A stretch of DNA of 64,000 bases from Bradyrhizobium sp. Ai1a-2 (GTDB taxonomy: Bacteria > Pseudomonadota > Alphaproteobacteria > Rhizobiales > Xanthobacteraceae): the NCBI RefSeq assembly GCF_000426245.1, contig NZ_AUEZ01000009.1, positions 96,391 to 160,390 on the forward strand. The letters are read 5' to 3'. This document shows positions 61,031 through 64,000 of this stretch, piece after piece. The notes beneath the pieces are model-generated. The model did not search any database, was not told the origin of the DNA, and was given only the letters and a program-made list of their open reading frames with translations. A program made the translations under genes and the position numbers. How positions within the stretch are numbered: position 1 is the first letter of the stretch; each line of letters starts with the position of its first letter.

Positions 61031-61735
61031 TCAAGTTTGCGGGCGCCAGAACTGGGTGCTGCAATTGTTCAGATCGCGGGTGTACGAATCGACCGTCGCC
61101 TGGAATGTTTCCGGGATCTTGTCTCCGTTACCACCTCCCCTGAAATAGTCCCTGACCGAATAGAGCGCTCCTCTCATCAGGTGCTGCCATGTTTGATAGA
61201 GTTGAGCCTGCCGATCCTGCTCCCGCTTGGCGGCACTCGGCTTTCGTTTGGGGACCGGGATCGCATAGTTGGGGCGTACATCTACGTCATGGACGAATGT
61301 TATGCTGCCGAACCTCCACTCGTCATCGAGGGTCCGGCGCCACCGATAGCTCACTCTGACACTCAGGCGTTTGTCAAAGCGGCAAGGCGGTATGATCTCG
61401 TCATCGACGTGGAAGAGCTGGCCATCCTTCTGTTCCGTTTCCAACCGGTGCTTCATAGCCTGAAGTGCGAAGGACAGGTCACGGCCCGCGCGTCGGAGGG
61501 CGTCCGCTGTTTCCGCGCGCTTTCGTGGCGCCTTGGCTTCGCGGTGTTCCGTCAAGGCCTGTTCGAAGTAATGGAGTTGCTTTGCAATGTAGGGTCCGCA
61601 GCCTGTGAGAGGGAGACGGTGCAAATCACCCAATCGTTCCCCGCGGATGGCTTGCTCGATAACCCTGTCCAGCTCGTTGGTATCGATGGCCGCAAGGACA
61701 TCTTGTTGATCACGGGGGATATTGATCTCTCCCAT
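61031..61735 (-). CDS. Hypothetical protein, 234 residues, leftward
   Basis: From ATG 61735 (MGEINIPRDQQDVLAAIDTN), with a GAGG site nine bases upstream. The open frame upstream of it is less credible. Charged soluble protein; features include RVIEQAIRGERLGDLHRLPL, EALTEHREAKAPRKRAETAD and RVSYRWRRTLDDEWRFGSIT. No domain recognised. It is opposite in direction to the plasmid-like module and might be a later addition to the island. Confidence 0.6.
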   Translation of the reverse strand: MGEINIPRDQQDVLAAIDTNELDRVIEQAIRGERLGDLHRLPLTGCGPYIAKQLHYFEQALTEHREAKAPRKRAETADALRRAGRDLSFALQAMKHRLETEQKDGQLFHVDDEIIPPCRFDKRLSVRVSYRWRRTLDDEWRFGSITFVHDVDVRPNYAIPVPKRKPSAAKREQDRQAQLYQTWQHLMRGALYSVRDYFRGGGNGDKIPETFQATVDSYTRDLNNCSTQFWRPQT

Positions 61736-61888
61736 ATCGCGTATCCTCGTTCTGCCCGTTGAGGCTCGAATGATCGTGACGACTTCGGGCTGCGGACGCA
61801 GGCGAGAAGTCAGCCACAGTAAGAATCGCAATGCCTCGACAAATAATATCAGGACAAGTCTAGAAAAATCGCAGGCGCTCTTTCTTTG

Positions 61889-62083
61889 CTACGGTAGTCG
61901 TCCATGATGCTCAGAGGATAGATGTCCTGCTACAACGCTTCCCCTCCGTCGAACGTCAATACCTGTGCGTTGCCCTGCGGGCCGCGCTTTCGGCTGCGCC
62001 GGAACCACGACGTTGCCGTGTTTCCGCCATTCGGCTTCAATCGCTAACGCGGCCAGACGGTGGACTGCCGCGATTTTCCGCAT
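61889..62083 (-). CDS. Possible small protein downstream of the 62084-62311 gene
   Basis: 64 residues beginning MRKIAAVHRLAALAIEAEWR directly after the stop of the next leftward gene (TGA then ATG), as in tightly coupled genes. The second half is arginine/valine-rich and less convincing. No known domain. Confidence 0.35.
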   Translation of the reverse strand: MRKIAAVHRLAALAIEAEWRKHGNVVVPAQPKARPAGQRTGIDVRRRGSVVAGHLSSEHHGRLP

Positions 62084-62311
62084 TCAGTCCGGCTCGCCAG
62101 TCACTGCGATCTGCGCAGCGCGCGCATAGAAGGCCAGCTCGGTATCGCTCTCGATCAGCCCGTCGAGTAGCGCCTTCATGTCATTCTGGTCAGACGTCGA
62201 TTGAAACGGTCCCGGCTGCCTTTCAATAGCCAGCACCGCAATGGCAAGCGCCTTCTTCACCAGATGCAGTTCGCGTCCCGTGAACTCTGCCATGGCGCCC
62301 ACCTCAGCCAT
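62084..62311 (-). CDS. Small hypothetical protein
   Basis: 75 residues if started at ATG 62311 (MAEVGAMAEFTGRELHLVKK), 69 if at 62293. Helical; contains ALAIAVLAIERQPGPFQSTS and MKALLDGLIESDTELAFYAR. The open frame extends far upstream with an arginine/proline-rich composition that is antisense-like. No domain recognised. Confidence 0.45.
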   Translation of the reverse strand: MAEVGAMAEFTGRELHLVKKALAIAVLAIERQPGPFQSTSDQNDMKALLDGLIESDTELAFYARAAQIAVTGEPD

Positions 62312-62608
62312 CGTGTCGACTCGCAAGCGCAGCTTAGCCGAACGGTCGGCGTGCCGTGAAGAGAACGAGGTTTCGGCCGCACTCGACAGTGGGCTTCGAC
62401 ACGGCTCCTGCCAGCGGACGCCACCCCGTTTCCATGGCGCTGATCCTTGGTCCGGCCAGGAGCCTGACGCCATCAACCCGCGAGGGGTCGGCTTACGCTG
62501 AAGCGTGCCGCCGCTTCGCCTTCGCCTACGCGGTGATTGCGGCCCCTGGCCGGACACATCGGGCGCCTGTCGCGCGGGATGGCCCGCCACAGCACAGGAG
62601 CCGGATCA

Positions 62609-62773
62609 ATGTCTCAGTCTCTCGCTTTCGCCAATGGCTGGAGCCTCGCCACCACCCTCATGGTCTGCGTCGTCATCTTCCGGGCCGGCACCGGCGGATA
62701 CGGCGTCATGCCGGCCGCTGAATACGACGGCGATCCTGCAGCCGTCGTCCACGAATTCGATCCCTTTCCATGA
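62609..62773 (+). CDS. Small single-helix membrane protein
   Basis: 54 residues from ATG 62609, with a CAGGAG site nine bases upstream. One transmembrane helix (WSLATTLMVCVVIFRAGTGG) and an acidic C-terminus (AAEYDGDPAAVVHEFDPFP). Unknown role; the good start supports it as real. Confidence 0.55.
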   Translation: MSQSLAFANGWSLATTLMVCVVIFRAGTGGYGVMPAAEYDGDPAAVVHEFDPFP

Positions 62774-62924
62774 GGAGGGAATGCCGCAGCGTGCCGGTTC
62801 GCGAGCGGACGTCCTTTCGGATTTCCGCTCCCGATCACATTCCCTTTCGGCTATGCTCCGGCCTGCGCCGTGGTGGTGGTGGTGGAAGGCGCGACCGTCA
62901 GAATTGTATCTCGCGGAGACCACC

Positions 62925-63365
62925 ATGATGATCCTTGGACCACCGCTTGTCATCGTCGGCATCGGCTTCTTGTGCTGGCTCATGTTCACGCTTGCCGTCT
63001 TTGCGCTGCCTTTCTTTGTCGGCCTGACGGTTGGCATCTGGGCCTTCGACACCGGTGCGGTGTGTTCGGCGGTATCTTGATCGGCAGTTCGGCGGGTGGC
63101 GCGACCTTCGGCATCGGACAATTCGCGCTCGGCTTCGTACCGTGGACGTGGTTGCGACTGCTGCTCATTCTCCTCTTCGTTGCGCCGGCAACCGTTGCCG
63201 GCTACATGCGCCACGCATGGGATCGCTCAAATGGTGATGCCGTCGGCGACCTGGCAGATGATCATCTCGGTCGTCGGCGCCATCGCGGTCAGCGTCACGG
63301 CGTTCCTGCGTTTCACAGGCGTGGCCGCGCCCGGACCAGCCGGACAAGGCCTGGTACGAGACTGA
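62925..63365 (+). pseudogene. Membrane protein gene with two compensating frameshifts
   Basis: Starts at 62925 with a GGAG site. Segment 1 (MMILGPPLVIVGIGFLCWLM and GLTVGIWAFDTGA) is in one frame to about 63060, segment 2 (GGILIGSSAGGATFGIGQFA, WLRLLLILLFVAPATVAGY) in the next frame, and segment 3 (MVMPSATWQMIISVVGAIAV, SVTAFLRFTGVAAPGPAG) back in the first from about 63205. Joined, they form one membrane protein of about 147 residues with four helices. A lost G near 63064 and a gained base near 63205 would explain this; an assembly error is the alternative. Confidence 0.6.
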
Positions 63366-63719
63366 TCCCGTCTCAGCGGAAGACGAGGCGGGGCCAGATC
63401 ATACTTTCGATAGCTACGCGGCCGTCGCCGTGTGAAGGCGTGCTGTTGATCGGAGCGGTGAGGCTCAGACCGATCGTCTCTCGAGCCCAGCGCGAGGCGC
63501 CCGTGAACGATGGCGGGCTCAGCCACGCCCAAGCCACGGTGCAATGCCGACTGGTGTAGGTGGGGGCGTGCCGCCGAGTAATGTTCGTGGAAGCGACTGC
63601 CCGTTTTCGGTTCGCGCGGGGAGGTTTCGTTCGCCCGTTCTCTTGCCGGATCCCAAGTTGGCGCATAGGAGCCCGTCCAGATAGCTTTCTGGTTGGCGCA
63701 TTTCGACACGAAATCCCGC
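63366..63719. other. Gap without a recognisable gene before the transposase
   Basis: 354 bases; short open frames on both strands lack protein features. The part near the transposase should hold the insertion-sequence end, but no terminal inverted repeat can be identified with only one end in view. Confidence 0.45.
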
Positions 63720-64000
63720 TCATGGGGGCCTTGCGAGGTTAGCGAGCTTCACGAGGTTGTGGGCGGTGCAGATTATCGCCCATTCGGCACGCACGTTTGC
63801 CAGGCCCCGCAACAGGAACTGGCGGAAGCCGCGCGCCTGCTTGATCTGTCCGAACACCGCCTCCACGATCTGCTTTCTTAGCCGGTAGGGGGTGTCGAAG
63901 CCGCCATCGGCAATCTTTTTTCTCATCGCCTGTGTCAGCGGTCCGCCGACCTTGCCGTTGTCGGCGGTGGGGCGCTTGGCGCGTCCGGTGGCGATGTAGC
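63720..64000 (-). mobile_element. 3' part of a DDE transposase gene (IS1182/IS4-like), runs off the window
   Basis: The leftward frame is open from the window edge to the stop at 63720. The C-terminus contains YRLRKQIVEAVFGQIKQARG and FRQFLLRGLANVRAEWAIIC followed by TAHNLVKLANLA; the E in IVEAVFGQIK is the catalytic glutamate of the DDE triad. At least 93 codons are seen. Integration into the island is likely secondary. Confidence 0.88.

Larger units (their letters stand above)
45408..64000. mobile_element. Genomic island integrated in ybgC (left part; right end outside window)
   Basis: Bounded at left by the ybgC break and a large serine recombinase. Contents are accessory: toxin-antitoxin, plasmid-like DUF932/ParB/helicase/Toprim module, many orphan small genes, broken genes and a transposase. 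No conjugation genes are within the window. Whether it is an integrative-conjugative or -mobilisable element or a defective island cannot be decided from this part. Confidence 0.85.

Overview
The window is a high-GC alphaproteobacterial chromosome segment. Gene content and order (ruvC-ruvA-ruvB followed by ybgC; tkt-gap-pgk-fba; zapA-6S RNA-fau-ymdB) and many short palindromic repeats of rhizobial type point to the Nitrobacteraceae, most likely Bradyrhizobium. No ribosomal RNA, tRNA or CRISPR array was seen.

Core chromosome, 1-45,400. From the left: the start of a GNAT acetyltransferase, an OmpA/MotB-like and MotA/ExbB-like inner-membrane pair, and an AcrA/AcrB-type RND efflux pair. Next comes a leftward block for central carbon metabolism: transketolase, GAPDH, phosphoglycerate kinase, class II and class I fructose-bisphosphate aldolases, then a ThiE-like protein, a Sel1-repeat protein and an inositol-phosphatase-family enzyme. 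A rightward block follows: a DUF4164-type coiled-coil protein, zapA, a 6S RNA, 5-formyl-THF cyclo-ligase and a YmdB-type phosphodiesterase. From 20.4 to 29.1 kb lies an accessory locus: a TPR membrane protein, a large protein with four glycine-rich repeats, a one-unit relative of it, a type I secretion ABC transporter with its HlyD adaptor, and a LuxR-type regulator with a degenerate receiver. After that come a LysE exporter, a polytopic membrane protein, a molybdenum hydroxylase with a triheme cytochrome c, a soluble chemoreceptor with a PilZ-like segment, yebC, ruvCAB, a Tat-exported metallophosphoesterase and an oleate hydratase.

Integrated island, about 45,408 to beyond 64,000. The start of ybgC (which in this group precedes tolQRAB-pal) is cut after about 28 codons at 45,407, where a large serine recombinase gene ends. 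Everything to the right is island DNA: the recombinase, an AbiE-type toxin-antitoxin pair with a palindromic promoter region, and a plasmid-like rightward module (DUF932, a ParB-family gene carrying an in-frame amber stop, two small genes, a 1443-residue methyltransferase/Strawberry-notch helicase, a Toprim primase-like protein and a DUF2493/SLOG protein). Small unknown genes, a frameshifted membrane-protein gene and the 3' part of a DDE transposase follow. The right end of the island is outside the window.

The most interesting new-looking elements are (i) a structured 5' leader present three times in the island, upstream of the DUF932, parB and helicase genes, with the same hairpin design but different paired bases; (ii) the type I secretion locus with its two repeat-protein candidate substrates; and (iii) the island junction in ybgC, where host DNA supplies the last codons and stop of the recombinase gene.
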